Shown here: positions 1-9,237 of the stretch, piece after piece
How positions within the stretch are numbered: position 1 is the stretch's first letter
Layout: each line of letters opens with the position of its first letter
Assembly: GCA_027604665.1 (NCBI GenBank)
Contig: JADGIZ010000171.1
Location: forward strand, 1-21,621
Origin: Polyrhizophydium stewartii
Lineage: Eukaryota > Chytridiomycota > Chytridiomycetes > Rhizophydiales
Length of the DNA stretch: 21,621 nt
Direction: 5' to 3'
Program-made: the position numbers and the translations under genes
The notes under the pieces: model-generated
What the model saw: only the letters and a program-made list of their open reading frames with translations
Told to the model about the DNA's origin: nothing
Databases searched by the model: none

Positions 1-118
1 CTTCCGCTCATGCTGGCTGCCGCCCGCCGCCCCGCTGGCAACCGCGATCGGCCCGCAAGCCGCACGCCGCGCTCGCTGCCCCTCGCCCGGGCCGCCCGGC
101 GTCCGCCGCCCCGTTCAT
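1..118. other. 3' flank of the TAF12 gene
   Basis: GC-rich sequence beyond the minus-strand stop codon at 119-121. I see no poly(A) signal and no convincing exon here. The open frame on the plus strand is a by-product of GC-rich codon use opposite TAF12. Confidence 0.5.
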
Positions 119-3100
119 TCACACAAGCATGCCCGCCGCCTGCACCGCCGCTCCGGCCCCGACCCCCGCCTCGCCGTCGCTCTCCACCGCGCCCTCGTCC
201 TCGCCTTCGGCTTCGGCTTCTCCCTCGCCGTCAGAGTCGTCGCCGTCGCCCGACATCTCGCCGTCGCCGTAGTCGCCCTCGCCGTCGCCGTCGCCCTCGC
301 CGTCGCCGCCGCCCTCGCCCTCGCCCTCGCCCGCGACTGCGGCGTCCGCGTCCGCCACGCCGTCGCCGTCGCCGTCCACCTCCATCTCGGCCGCAGCCCC
401 AGAGCCCAGACCGCCGTCGGCAGCCGCGGCCGACGCAGCCGCATCCCGTGCTCCTGGCGGGGTCTTTGCCGCTTCAGCCAGCCCCTCAGCCGCCGCATCG
501 CCAACCCAGGGCGCCACGGAGGCTGCCCGCCCCGCCGCCGCCTCTCCGGGCGACGCTGCTGCTCCCGCCCCAAGCGCCGTCCCCGGGCTCGGCCCGCCGC
601 CGCCGCCGCCGTCCCCAGGGCCAAAATTACCGCTCGTGGCTCGGCTCGGCGGCTCAGGAGCGTCGGCCACAGCTTGCGTGCTTCCTGGCGCGGGGATCAC
701 CAAAGGCACGTCCGCCCCAGCCACTGGATCCGCGGCCCCGGCGCCGAGTCCGCCGGCGGCCTGCGGCGGCGCGCCGCTGGGCATCACCGTCGACCCCGAA
801 ATCACGACCTCCTCGCTGCCGTTCATCGCATCGTCCTCGTCGCCGCCGCCGCTGTCTCCGCCGCCGCCGCCAAAGCCGGGTAGCGACGACTGCGCCGCCC
901 GAGCAGATGCCGCTGCAGCGGCGTCCGCCGCGTCCTTGGCAGCCGCGGCAGCAGCAGCACTCGCAGCCTTGTCGCGCGCGACCAGCGCCGCCATGGCCGC
1001 CTCGGTCTCCCGGCTCGCAGTCGCAAGCTGCATCATCTGCGAGAGATACCGCTCGCGCTTGATCCGCTGCAGCTGCTGCAGCCGCAGCGTGTGCGCCATC
1101 GTCGGCCCGCCGCGCCGCATAGGCCTCTGCGTCTCGGACGCATAGCCGGGTATCCGCATGTTCCACCCGCGCTCTGCCGCCGCACGCGCACCGCCGCCTC
1201 GTCAGCGCCCCGCCCCGTCTCACAGGCCCGCAGTGCAACAGATATCGGCCTCATGCAAGGCGATAAGCAAAGCAGCCCCCACCTAGCTCCAGCTGCACGT
1301 CAGCGACCTCGAGCCGCATGGTTCGGCGGTGCTTGGCCGTCCTGCACGCCCGCATCGCAACCTGCTCGATAAAGTCGTCCGCCATGCACAAGAACAGATC
1401 CTCCATCTCGGCATCAAGCACCATCTCGGGATCCAGCCGCGCAACAAGCGTCTGCAGCCGCCGCTTGTGCTGCTTGCCGCCAAACACGGGCAGCGAGACG
1501 CCGTTCGGCAGCGGCCGCCGCCAGATTGCATCCAAGAACGCATCGCGGTGCCTCCCGTACGCCGCCCCGGACGACATGGTCGACGACAGCGACGACCCGT
1601 CGTCGTTGGACATCCGGAACAGCGTCGTCAGCGCCACTGGCGGGTCGCCGCCCGCGCCGCCCGCACCTCCGACGCCGCCACCGCCGCCACCGACGAGTCC
1701 CGCCTGCTCCGCTTTGCGCTGGTTGATCAACGCCTGCATCTGCAGCGTGAACGGCGTGTGGCCGGCGGCTGGGAGCGACTGCTGCATCTGCTGCATCTGC
1801 TGCATCTGCTGGTTCTGGTGCTGCTGCAGAAACGCGAGTTGGTGCGCAGATAACACCGTCCCGGACGCCGCCGCGGCAGCCAAGATTGCTGCCATCTTGC
1901 TCGCCGTGGATCCAGGCCCGCCGGCCGCGCCAGCCGCCAGTCCCGCACCGCCGAGCCCGGCCGCGGGCACATCGACAAAGCCGTGCAGCGGCGGGCCTTG
2001 GAACACCCGCGTGGAGTACTGCGGCGCGATCGGGAACATGGGCGGGCCTTTGGGCGGCACATACACCGGCGCAGACTGCTGCTGCTGTTGCTGCTGGGCC
2101 GTGCCGTTTCCAACTCCGGCTCCTGCCCGGCCGTTGGCAGCATCGCCTGAGTTGGCACCAAGACGGCGAGCGCGATAAGCAGACGCATCAGCCTCCAGTC
2201 GCACTCATCCAAACGAGACGGGCATCGCCCTCTGCTGCTCCTGATTCCTCCACCATTCATATGCACCCCTGCACTACACTCAAACCGCACCTGGAGTAGC
2301 CGGCGAGACTCCGCCGCCAACCGCGCCAGCCATAGGAGACCCTTGTGCACTTGCAGCCGCCTGGCGCCGCAGATTCGCAAGCTCCTCCTCCAGCTTGGCC
2401 TTGATCATCAAAAACTTTTCGCGCTGCTGCGGGTTCATCTGCGTGCGCTTGAGCGCCTCCTCCATGCTCTGGATCTTGGCCGCCAGCTCGTCCGGGTTCT
2501 TGTTCTGGATGCAATCAACGTTTCCGTGATGCGCAATATGCAATGGCGCGACAGGACCAAAGGCAAAGCAGCATGGCCGGAAGCAGAATCAGCGCCATAT
2601 CAGCCAAGTGTGCATCGCAAGGGCCCTTCCAACCCCCACCCCCGAAACGCATTGTGCGCCTACCTGCGGCGAACCGTTGCCAAAAACGCGCGTCAACGTG
2701 CTCGACGCTCCAAGAGTCGACGCCGCCATGGTCGATCCGGCCGGATTCAAGGCACTTGCTCCGTGCGGCGTCCCAGGAGCTGCACCGACGCCAGCGCCAG
2801 CGCCAGCACCAGCACCCGCCCCCGCGAGACTGTCGCCAGCGCCGTTTTCGCCTGCACCGAGACCAGATCCGCGCTGGGGCGATGTGCGTGTCGCGGCAGC
2901 AGCAGCCGCAGCCGTCGATCCTGTCGCTGCCACCACTGCTGCTGCTGCTGCTCCTGCTGCTGACGGCGCCACAGTCGATTGCATCACTGTGGATGCACAA
3001 GCACGATCGATCTGATCAGCAACTCCGCGTGGCCAATGAGCCGCAGACAACTTCCACGGCTGCTCACCATCCTGCTGGTGATCCTGCAGATCCTGCAGCT

Positions 3101-3738
3101 CCTGCAGCTCCTGCTTCTGAAGCTGCTGTTGCTGCTGCTGCAGGTGCTGCTGCTGTATGGACGCATTCACAGCAGCCTGCGCAATCGCCGACGCGCCGTT
3201 CGAAAGCCCAAGAAGAGCGTTCTGCTGCTGCTGTTGCTGCTGCTGCTGTTGCTGCAACTGCAACTGCAGCTGCTGAATCCGCTGCTGCTGCTGGACCTGC
3301 TGCGCCTGCTTCTGCTGCGGCTGCAGAATCACCTCGACTCATCAGCCTCCCACCCACCCCCCTCGCAGACCCACATCCTGTCCATGATCGCAGACCAATG
3401 TTTCAACACTCACCTGCCCTGCTTGCGCCTGTGCAACAATCTGCCCCAAGATCGTTTGTAGCTGCACAAACTGCTGCTGCTGCTGCGCAGAGAACTGCGC
3501 CGTCCCTTGCAACTGCGCCAAGCGCAGCTTGGCCTGGAGCTGCTGCACGCGCGCAAGGAGCTTCTGCTGCGGCGCATTCAGCTGCATCGGCTGGCCCGTC
3601 GCCGCGGCGTGCTGCTGCTGCTGGAAGATATGCGCCTTGAGCTGCAGCGTCAGTTGCTGCAGGATATTGAGCTCCACAACGGGCTGCGACGTGTCCACCG
3701 CGGATGCTCCTGCCGCTCCTGTTACTCCTGCTGCTCCT

Positions 3739-3774
<36 letters not shown>

Positions 3775-4458
3775 GACGCAGCTGCGGATGCAGCCGCAGT
3801 CGTGGTCGCCGCGCCAGCCGTGGCGGCGGTGCCCTGCACGCTCGCTTGCGCTGCCGCATTCGGTGTCTGGCCCATGAGCAGTCCCGGGTTCGTCGCAGTC
3901 GGATTGGCGCCTGGACGCATCGGCGCGCCGGGTACAACCGCCGGCGACCCGAGATGCTGCTGGAAGGCACGGTTCTGAAGCGCAATCGTCCGATCGTGGC
4001 CCCCCAACCCGAGCAAGAGGCGATCGCGGGAACGAGCCGAGTGCAGGCCGATCGCGTTCGTTGGGGTCAGCAATCGACATGGCCAGCGGGGGACGGGATC
4101 AGGCGCCATCCGCCGCCGCGAGAGGCATGGCATGCGGCGACTCCCAAGTGACTGCATGCGCCGATCCCGATATATACCAGAGTGCGGCCTGGTGCAGGTT
4201 GCGGTGCAGACACGCTGCACCAGACGCCCGTTCGGCGCCAAAAAGGGCGATTGGGCGGACGGATCGGTGGGCGGGAGGATGGATGAACGGATGGGTGGCT
4301 CTCGTTGAGTTGGATATTGGGATCAGCAACGCACCTGCGTCTGGCCTGCAGCTTGCGCCGCTGCTGTGGCACTCGGCTGCGTCGCTTGAAGCCCGACCAG
4401 CGCGGCGGATGCCTGCTGCTGCTGCTGTTGCTGCTGCTGCTGTTGCTGTTGCTGCTGC

Positions 4459-4523
<65 letters not shown>

Positions 4524-5102
4524 GAGGAGGCTCGTGAGCGCCGACTGGCCGCCGGCGCCTGAGAGCGATGCAGCTGCGGCTGCGACGGCGGCAGCCGCCT
4601 GCGGGTTCTGCTGGGCCAGACTGGCCGCAAAGAGCGATGCGGCCGCCGAGGGGTGCTGCCCGAGCTGTCCGAGCTGCCCGAGCTGGGCGTGCTGGCCGAG
4701 CTGGTGGCCAAACTGCTGGCCCAGCTGCTGCTGGATTTGACTGAGCTGTCCGAGCTGGCCGAGTTGCCCGAGCTGCCCGAGCTGCCCGAGCTGCTGCTGG
4801 AGCTGCTGCTGGAGCTGCTGCAGCTGGAGCTGGTGTTGGAGCTGCTGCAGCTGCTGTTGGTGCTGCTGTTGCTGGAGCTGGTGGAGCGGTTGGGTTGCCT
4901 GCTGCTGCTGCTGCTGCTGCTGTCCGGCGACAGCGGCAACCTGCGCAGCGGCGACGGCGGCCGCGGTCGCGGCGGCAGACGCCGGCACGGATGCGGCGCC
5001 GGGCATGCCTGCCTGCGGCGCGGGGGATGCCGGCACTGCGGCGGCGCCTTGCGGCGCGGCGCCGCCGGGCGTCGCCTGCGTCTGTCGCGCGGATGGCCGC
5101 AT
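119..5102 (-). CDS. TAF12: TFIID/SAGA subunit TAF12 with a very long Gln-rich N-terminus and acidic C-terminal tail
   Basis: TAF12 is a histone-fold subunit shared by TFIID and SAGA; it pairs with TAF4 or Ada1 in the nucleus. Proposed exons, in transcript order: 5102-4335, 3974-3414, 3320-3068, 2986-2664, 2504-2291, 2146-1283, 1173-119. All junctions have GT donors and AG acceptors, and the phases sum to 4038 nt (1345 aa). Residues 1-635 are low-complexity Gln/Ala, including a 37-Gln run (about 194-230) and LGQ repeats. Residues 636-706 form a charged helix (NPDELAAKIQSMEEALKR). The histone fold is at about 934-1000: DPEMVLDAEMEDLFLCMADD, FIEQVAMRACRTAKHR, LEVADVQLELER, then GWNMRIPGYAS, the family's hallmark joined across the last intron. 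A tail of about 340 residues follows, first Ala-rich and then Asp/Glu/Gly-rich. Exons 6 and 7 are secure. The upstream Gln-rich exons are joined by phase only, and the start is uncertain: in-frame ATGs lie further upstream, and exon 2 has its own upstream open frame with ATGs. Confidence 0.8.
140..380 (-). repeat. Acidic Asp/Glu/Gly repeat region in the TAF12 tail
   Basis: Imperfect hexanucleotide repeats (GTCGCC/CTCGCC on the plus strand) encode runs such as DGDGDG, GEGEGEG and DGEGDGDGEGD on the minus strand, near the end of TAF12. Repeat expansion within the coding sequence is the likely origin. Confidence 0.75.
4171..4176 (-). promoter_or_regulatory. TATA-like element inside the first TAF12 intron
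   Basis: TATATA sits inside the unusually long 360-nt intron (3975-4334). On the minus strand an open frame containing ATGs follows it and reads without interruption into TAF12 exon 2. It could be an internal promoter for a shorter isoform. It may equally be chance. Confidence 0.2.
4413..4523 (-). repeat. CAG/CAA tract encoding 37 consecutive glutamines
   Basis: The plus strand reads CTG with interspersed TTG for 37 codons. In the TAF12 frame this is an uninterrupted polyglutamine of CAG codons broken by CAA synonyms. Flanking codons are Leu-Leu before and Ala-Ser-Ala after. A variable-length microsatellite is expected. Confidence 0.95.
4650..4800 (-). repeat. LGQ-type tandem repeat in TAF12
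   Basis: Nine-base units (CCGAGCTGC variants on the plus strand) encode repeated Leu-Gly-Gln, such as LGQLGQLGQ, in two blocks separated by a Gln/His-rich spacer. It is a protein-coding repeat inside the first TAF12 exon. Confidence 0.8.
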
Positions 5103-5344
5103 TTCCAGGCGAGTCGGCAAAGCCAACGAAAAGGTCTTGGCAGGCGGGAGTCTGTTGGCCGGCGACGCCGTACTCCGGCGCCTCGGACCGCGCCGGCTGC
5201 CCGTGCATGCAGACCGGCTGCAAGTATGCAGCGCCATGGATCTCGGGATGCACCGCACAAGCATGCGCTGACGCCATATCTCTTTATCATTCTTCTTTCT
5301 GAGATGCACAGCAATGGGCGAGCGAGCCTCTCTCCCTCTGTCTC
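5103..5344 (-). promoter_or_regulatory. Spacer between the cytochrome b5 gene and TAF12
   Basis: This 242-nt stretch must hold the 3' end of the cytochrome b5 gene and the TAF12 promoter/5' UTR. It has a purine-rich (GAGAGAGGGAGAGAGG) block and an AT-richer patch near 5279-5300 on the minus strand. The TAF12 frame remains open upstream with ATGs, so part of it could be coding. Confidence 0.4.
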
Positions 5345-6085
5345 TCAGATGAGGTATCCGATCCAGCACTTGTCGAGCAGCATCTCGACATTGACCCACG
5401 GATGCACCTTGAGGATCAGCTCCGTGGCGTCCTTGCCCGCGCCGCGCATGAGCTGCGGGAACCCGCCCGGGTGGAAGGGCACATACGGCGTGACGTTGTA
5501 GACGCGGCCGCGGTACGCCATCCACATGTCGTCCCGCTTGCGATGCAGGGCCACCTCGTCGCGCGTGAAGCGCTGCAGCTGCGTGATGCCGCCGCGCAGG
5601 TCGGCGCCCGACGTCGTCAGCTTGGCCCAGTCGAGCGGCGAGTGGCCCGGCGACAGAGGCGTCTTGCGCGGGATGCCCGGCATCGCCGCCCGCTGCGGGC
5701 CGCCGACCATCGGAAAGACGTCGGCGGGGTTGGTCGATGCCGGGCGGGCCGCGAGCGCGCGGGTCGGCGACGCGGGGCGGGCGCTGCCCGGCGCCGCGAT
5801 GGAGGCTCTGCCAGGCCCCGGGAGCTGCCCCGGCGCCGGCGGCGATGCCGGCCCCGCCGAGTGCAGCGGCACCCGCGGCGGCAGACGGTGCGCCGACATG
5901 GGCGACAGGAACCCGCCTGATCCGCCCGCCGCGGCAGGCGCCGACGCAGGGGCTGCGGCCGCAGTGGGCGCAGATGCGGCGGCCGGCGCCGCGGTGGGCG
6001 CCTCGTCGGCCTCGCCCGCGCCGTCCGAGTCGCTCGAGGGCCCGCTGTCGACGATGTCGTCGACGCCCAGGTGCGGAAGATCCAT
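5345..6085 (-). CDS. Small protein with C-terminal cytochrome b5-like heme-binding domain (CYB5R4/Irc21-type)
   Basis: A single-exon 246-residue model starts with MDLPHLGVDDIVDSGPSSDS. Residues 1 to about 165 are Ala/Pro/Ser-rich and look disordered. Residues about 172-246 are a cytochrome b5 domain: DDMWMAYRGRVYNVTPYVPF, then HPGG with the first axial heme histidine (H205), and VHPWVN with the second (H228). The WVN and NVTPY wording matches the cytochrome b5 domain of human CYB5R4 and fungal Irc21 better than classic microsomal b5. No membrane anchor and no reductase domain follow, because the protein ends right after the b5 fold. By family it would be a soluble electron-transfer or heme-binding protein; its partner is unknown. 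The frame is open a little further upstream, and a GTGAGT donor at about 6147 leaves room for a short 5' exon, so the start is not certain. Confidence 0.8.
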   Translation of the reverse strand: MDLPHLGVDDIVDSGPSSDSDGAGEADEAPTAAPAAASAPTAAAAPASAPAAAGGSGGFLSPMSAHRLPPRVPLHSAGPASPPAPGQLPGPGRASIAAPGSARPASPTRALAARPASTNPADVFPMVGGPQRAAMPGIPRKTPLSPGHSPLDWAKLTTSGADLRGGITQLQRFTRDEVALHRKRDDMWMAYRGRVYNVTPYVPFHPGGFPQLMRGAGKDATELILKVHPWVNVEMLLDKCWIGYLI

Positions 6086-6297
6086 CGAGGGGAAACCGCG
6101 GCCGGCGGCCGTTGCCCGCATGCCGTGGCGCCCGTCCGCCACCGCGCGGAGCACTCACCCGCCCGCTGCAGTGCTGCCCAGATCCAGCCAGCGCGGCCAG
6201 GCGTGCACACTCGCGGGCCCCGTCCCAGCACCCGGCCGACCCGTCGGCCTCGCCCGAGGCGCGGGCGCAGCGGCTTCGCCCCACATTCTTCGACGAC
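6086..6297. promoter_or_regulatory. Divergent promoter between the cytochrome b5 gene and ABCE1
   Basis: The two genes point away from each other, with 212 nt between the proposed start codons. The interval is GC-rich, with no TATA box that I can see. It must contain both 5' UTRs and both core promoters. Confidence 0.5.
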
Positions 6298-8838
6298 ATG
6301 AGCGACAAGCTCACGCGTATCGGTGCGACCGCCTCGTCCTGCCCACACGGCCCGCCCCGCGGCCGTGGCCTGCCCGACGACGCTCGCTGCGGCGCACGGC
6401 CCGCACACGGACCGCCAGCACCGCTTCCCGCCGCGCGCTGACCCGCAATCCCCACTCGCCCGCCCGCTCCAACCCAAAACGCTGAAACGGCCGCCCAGCC
6501 ATCGTCAGCACTGACAAGTGCAAGCCCAAGAAGTGCCGCCAGGAGTGCAAGAAGTCTTGCCCCGTCGTGCGCATGGGTGCGTCCGCGCCGCGCCGCTGCC
6601 CACGCCGGCCCGGCCCCCCGTCTGCCGGCGCCGCCGTCTGCCGGCTGCGATCTTGGCCCTCGCTGCTCTCAAGAAAAAAAAGTGGTCTGACGCCAGCCTC
6701 GTCGCCCCCAACCCGCCTCGCTGCCCTCGCCCCTCGCCTCGGCCGCCCGCTGGCCTTGACGCCCGCAGGCAAGCTCTGCATCGAGGTCGACTCCAACTCC
6801 AAGATCGCCTTCATTTCCGAGGAGCTGTGCATCGGATGCGGTATCTGCGTCAAGAAGTGCCCATTCGAGGCCATCTCGGTCATCAACCTGCCCACCAACC
6901 TCGACAAGGACACGACCCACCGCTACTCGGCCAACTCGTTCAAGCTGCACCGCCTGCCCGTCCCGCGCCCCGGCCAGGTGCTCGGTCTCGTCGGCACCAA
7001 CGGTATCGGCAAGTCCACGGCCCTCAAGATCCTCTCTGGCAAGCTCAAGCCCAACCTCGGCCGCTTTGCGGTGAGCTCTCGACTGCATGGCGCCGCCTTT
7101 GTCGTTGGAGGCCTCCCGCCTGTGCATTTACGCTGACTCTCGGTGCCACTGTCTGCCGCTATTGCCGCTGCCCGCATCTGCGCTATCGCTGCTCGGATCT
7201 CGCAGGACCCGCCCGACTGGGAGGAGATCCTCAAGTACTTCCGCGGCTCTGAGCTGCAGAACTACTTCACCAAGATCCTCGAGGACAACCTCAAGGCGCT
7301 TATCAAGCCGCAGTACGTCGACAACATCCCCAAGGCCGTCAAGGGCCAGGTCGAGAAGCTTCTCGAGGCCAAGCGCTCGCGCGATGCCAAGGAGCAGCTG
7401 ATTGAGATGCTCGGTGCGGGGATTGCACTTGCTGCTGCTTGTTGGTCGACACTCGTTGGTGCTAACGAGCACGCTGTAACTGCTGCGCGCGCGATGCAGA
7501 TCTCCAGGACGTTCTGGACCGCAACATCGAGAACCTGTCTGGTGGCGAGCTGCAGCGCTTCGCCATTGCCCTGACCGCGATCCAGTCGGCCGACATGTGA
7601 GGGGTGCCGGCACATGTTCCAGGCATGCGTGCTGCCGTCGCTGACACGCATGCCTCCATGCAGTTACATGTTTGACGAGCCGTCGTCGTACCTGGACGTC
7701 AAGCAGCGTCTCAATGCTGCGCGCGTGATCCGCTCGCTGCTTGCGCCAAAGTCGTATGTCATCTGTGTCGAGCACGACCTGTCGGTGCTCGACTACCTCT
7801 CCGACTTCATCTGCGTTCTCTACGGCATGCCGAGCGCGTACGGCGTCGTGACGCTGCCCTTTAGCGTGCGCGAAGGCATCAACATCTTCCTGGACGGCAT
7901 GGTGCCGACCGAGAACCTGCGCTTCCGCGACGAGTCGCTGCAGTTCCGTCTCGCCGAGACGGCCGAGGACAAGTACGAGAACGAGAAGTTCAGGCGGTAC
8001 CAGTACCCCGCCATGACCAAGACCCAGGGCGACTTCCGGCTCGACGTGGACGCGGGCGAGTTCACGGACTCGGAGATTCTTGTTATGCTCGGCCAGAACG
8101 GCACGGGCAAGACCACGTTCATCCGCATGCTTGCCGGCATCACGCAGGCCGACGGCGACGACCAGGTGCCCAGCCTCAACATCAGCTACAAGCCGCAGAA
8201 GATCAGCCCGACGTTTGAGGGCACCGTGCGCATGCTGCTGCTCAAGAAGATCAAGGGCATGTTCATGCACCCGCAGTTCCAGACGGACGTGGTCAAGCCG
8301 CTGCAGATCGAGAACATCATTGACCAGCCCGTCAAGACGCTGTCTGGTGGTGAACTGCAGCGCGTGGCCATTGTGCTCGCGCTCGGCCAGCCCGCCGACA
8401 TTTACCTGATTGACGAGCCGTCTGCGTACCTCGACTCTGAGCAGCGTATCATTGCCGCCAAGGTCATCAAGAAGTGGGTTGCATTGTCGCATGCCGCTGC
8501 GCGCACTGCTTTGCGGTCGAGCTGACATGGTCGCGCGCTTGCTCGCCAGGTTCATCTTCCACTCCAAGAAGACTGCCTTTATCGTCGAGCACGACTTTAT
8601 CATGGCGACGTACCTCGCCGACCGCGTTATTGTCTACGACGGCATCCCCTCGGTGCACGCCCACGCCAACCGCCCCGAGTCGCTGCTCACGGGCATGAAC
8701 ACGTTCCTCAAGGCGCTCGAGATCACGTTCCGCCGCGACCCGACCAACTTCCGCCCGCGCATCAACAAGGCCGAGTCGGTCAAGGACAAGGAGCAGAAGC
8801 TCAGCGGCAACTACTTTTTCCTTGAGAGCGACGCCTAA
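6298..8838 (+). CDS. RLI1: ABCE1/Rli1 iron-sulfur ABC ATPase, ribosome recycling factor
   Basis: ABCE1 splits post-termination 80S ribosomes with eRF1/Dom34 and also acts in initiation; it is cytosolic and essential where tested. Exons: 6298-6322, 6499-6576, 6769-7070, 7206-7413, 7500-7596, 7664-8473, 8550-8838, which sum to 602 aa (family about 600). The N-terminus [11 protein letters not shown] leads into two 4Fe-4S clusters: C16, C21, C25, C29 and C55, C58, C61, C65. NBD1 has Walker [10 protein letters not shown] (110-118), signature LSGGELQRF (217-225) and Walker [12 protein letters not shown] (from 238). NBD2 has Walker [10 protein letters not shown] (380-388), signature LSGGELQRV (from 463) and Walker [12 protein letters not shown] (from 484). 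All catalytic motifs are intact. The first coding exon is only 25 nt. Several introns carry a CTGAC or CTAAC box before the acceptor. Confidence 0.97.
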
Positions 8839-9237
8839 GCGGCCAGCGCGCTGGCCGTGCATCGCACACTTGCCGCCGCCCTCACTACCTAAGAAGGCCA
8901 CCACCACCACCACCACCACCATAGCCGCCGCCGCCGTCGTCGTCGCCCCGCGACTGCCACCATCTCGCTGCCATCGACAACAACAACAACGACACAAACT
9001 CTGCACCTGTCTTGCTTGCCACGCCCTGTCCGCCAGCCCACACACACACACACACAAACACCCACACACATCCCTTCTCTCTCGCTCTCGCTCTCGCTCT
9101 CTCTCACTCTCGCTTGCCTCTCCTCGCCAGCTCCTCTGGTCGCTGATCGGCCCTCTTTGCCGATCCAGGCAGCGCCCGGGTTGGCATCGGTCGGTGTCAT
9201 AAAATTCACTCTTGCCTGATAAACCGACCTGGTCGCG
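8839..9237 (+). promoter_or_regulatory. Microsatellite-rich spacer and promoter of the kinesin-like gene
   Basis: The 399 nt after the ABCE1 stop codon hold no gene that I can support. They contain a CCA run (about 8898-8920), a CAA run (about 8977-8990), a CA run (about 9039-9069) and a CT-rich block (about 9074-9120), then a small AT-rich patch (CATAAAATTC, about 9198). The strand bias is strongly towards C/A then C/T on the coding strand. Pyrimidine-rich promoters are common in fungi, so this may be the promoter/5' UTR. Confidence 0.5.
8898..9120 (+). repeat. Cluster of four simple-sequence repeats (CCA, CAA, CA, CT)
   Basis: Four different short tandem repeats follow one another within about 220 nt, all in the non-coding spacer. 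They are seen directly in the sequence. Confidence 0.9.

Noticed and set aside
10..1062. 350-codon plus-strand open frame rich in Arg and Pro
   Set aside because: It is antisense to the TAF12 last exon, which has the RIPGYAS hallmark. The Arg/Pro composition is the complement of GC-rich repeats.
4650..4800. Regularly spaced repeats suggesting a CRISPR-like array
   Set aside because: Units are nine bases without unique spacers, in frame within a Gln-rich exon of a eukaryotic gene.
3979..4900. Leu-rich plus-strand frames across the CTG repeats
   Set aside because: Poly-Leu is the complement of the CAG/CAA polyglutamine tract of TAF12 and has no other support.
6147..6299. Extra first exon of the cytochrome b5 gene starting MSSKNVG
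   Set aside because: A GTGAGT donor exists, but no acceptor gives a convincing join before the MDLPHLG start, and the exon would overlap the ABCE1 start codon.
7128..8603. 491-codon open frame on the minus strand
   Set aside because: It lies antisense to ABCE1 exons with intact motifs. High GC at third codon positions removes stop codons on the opposite strand.
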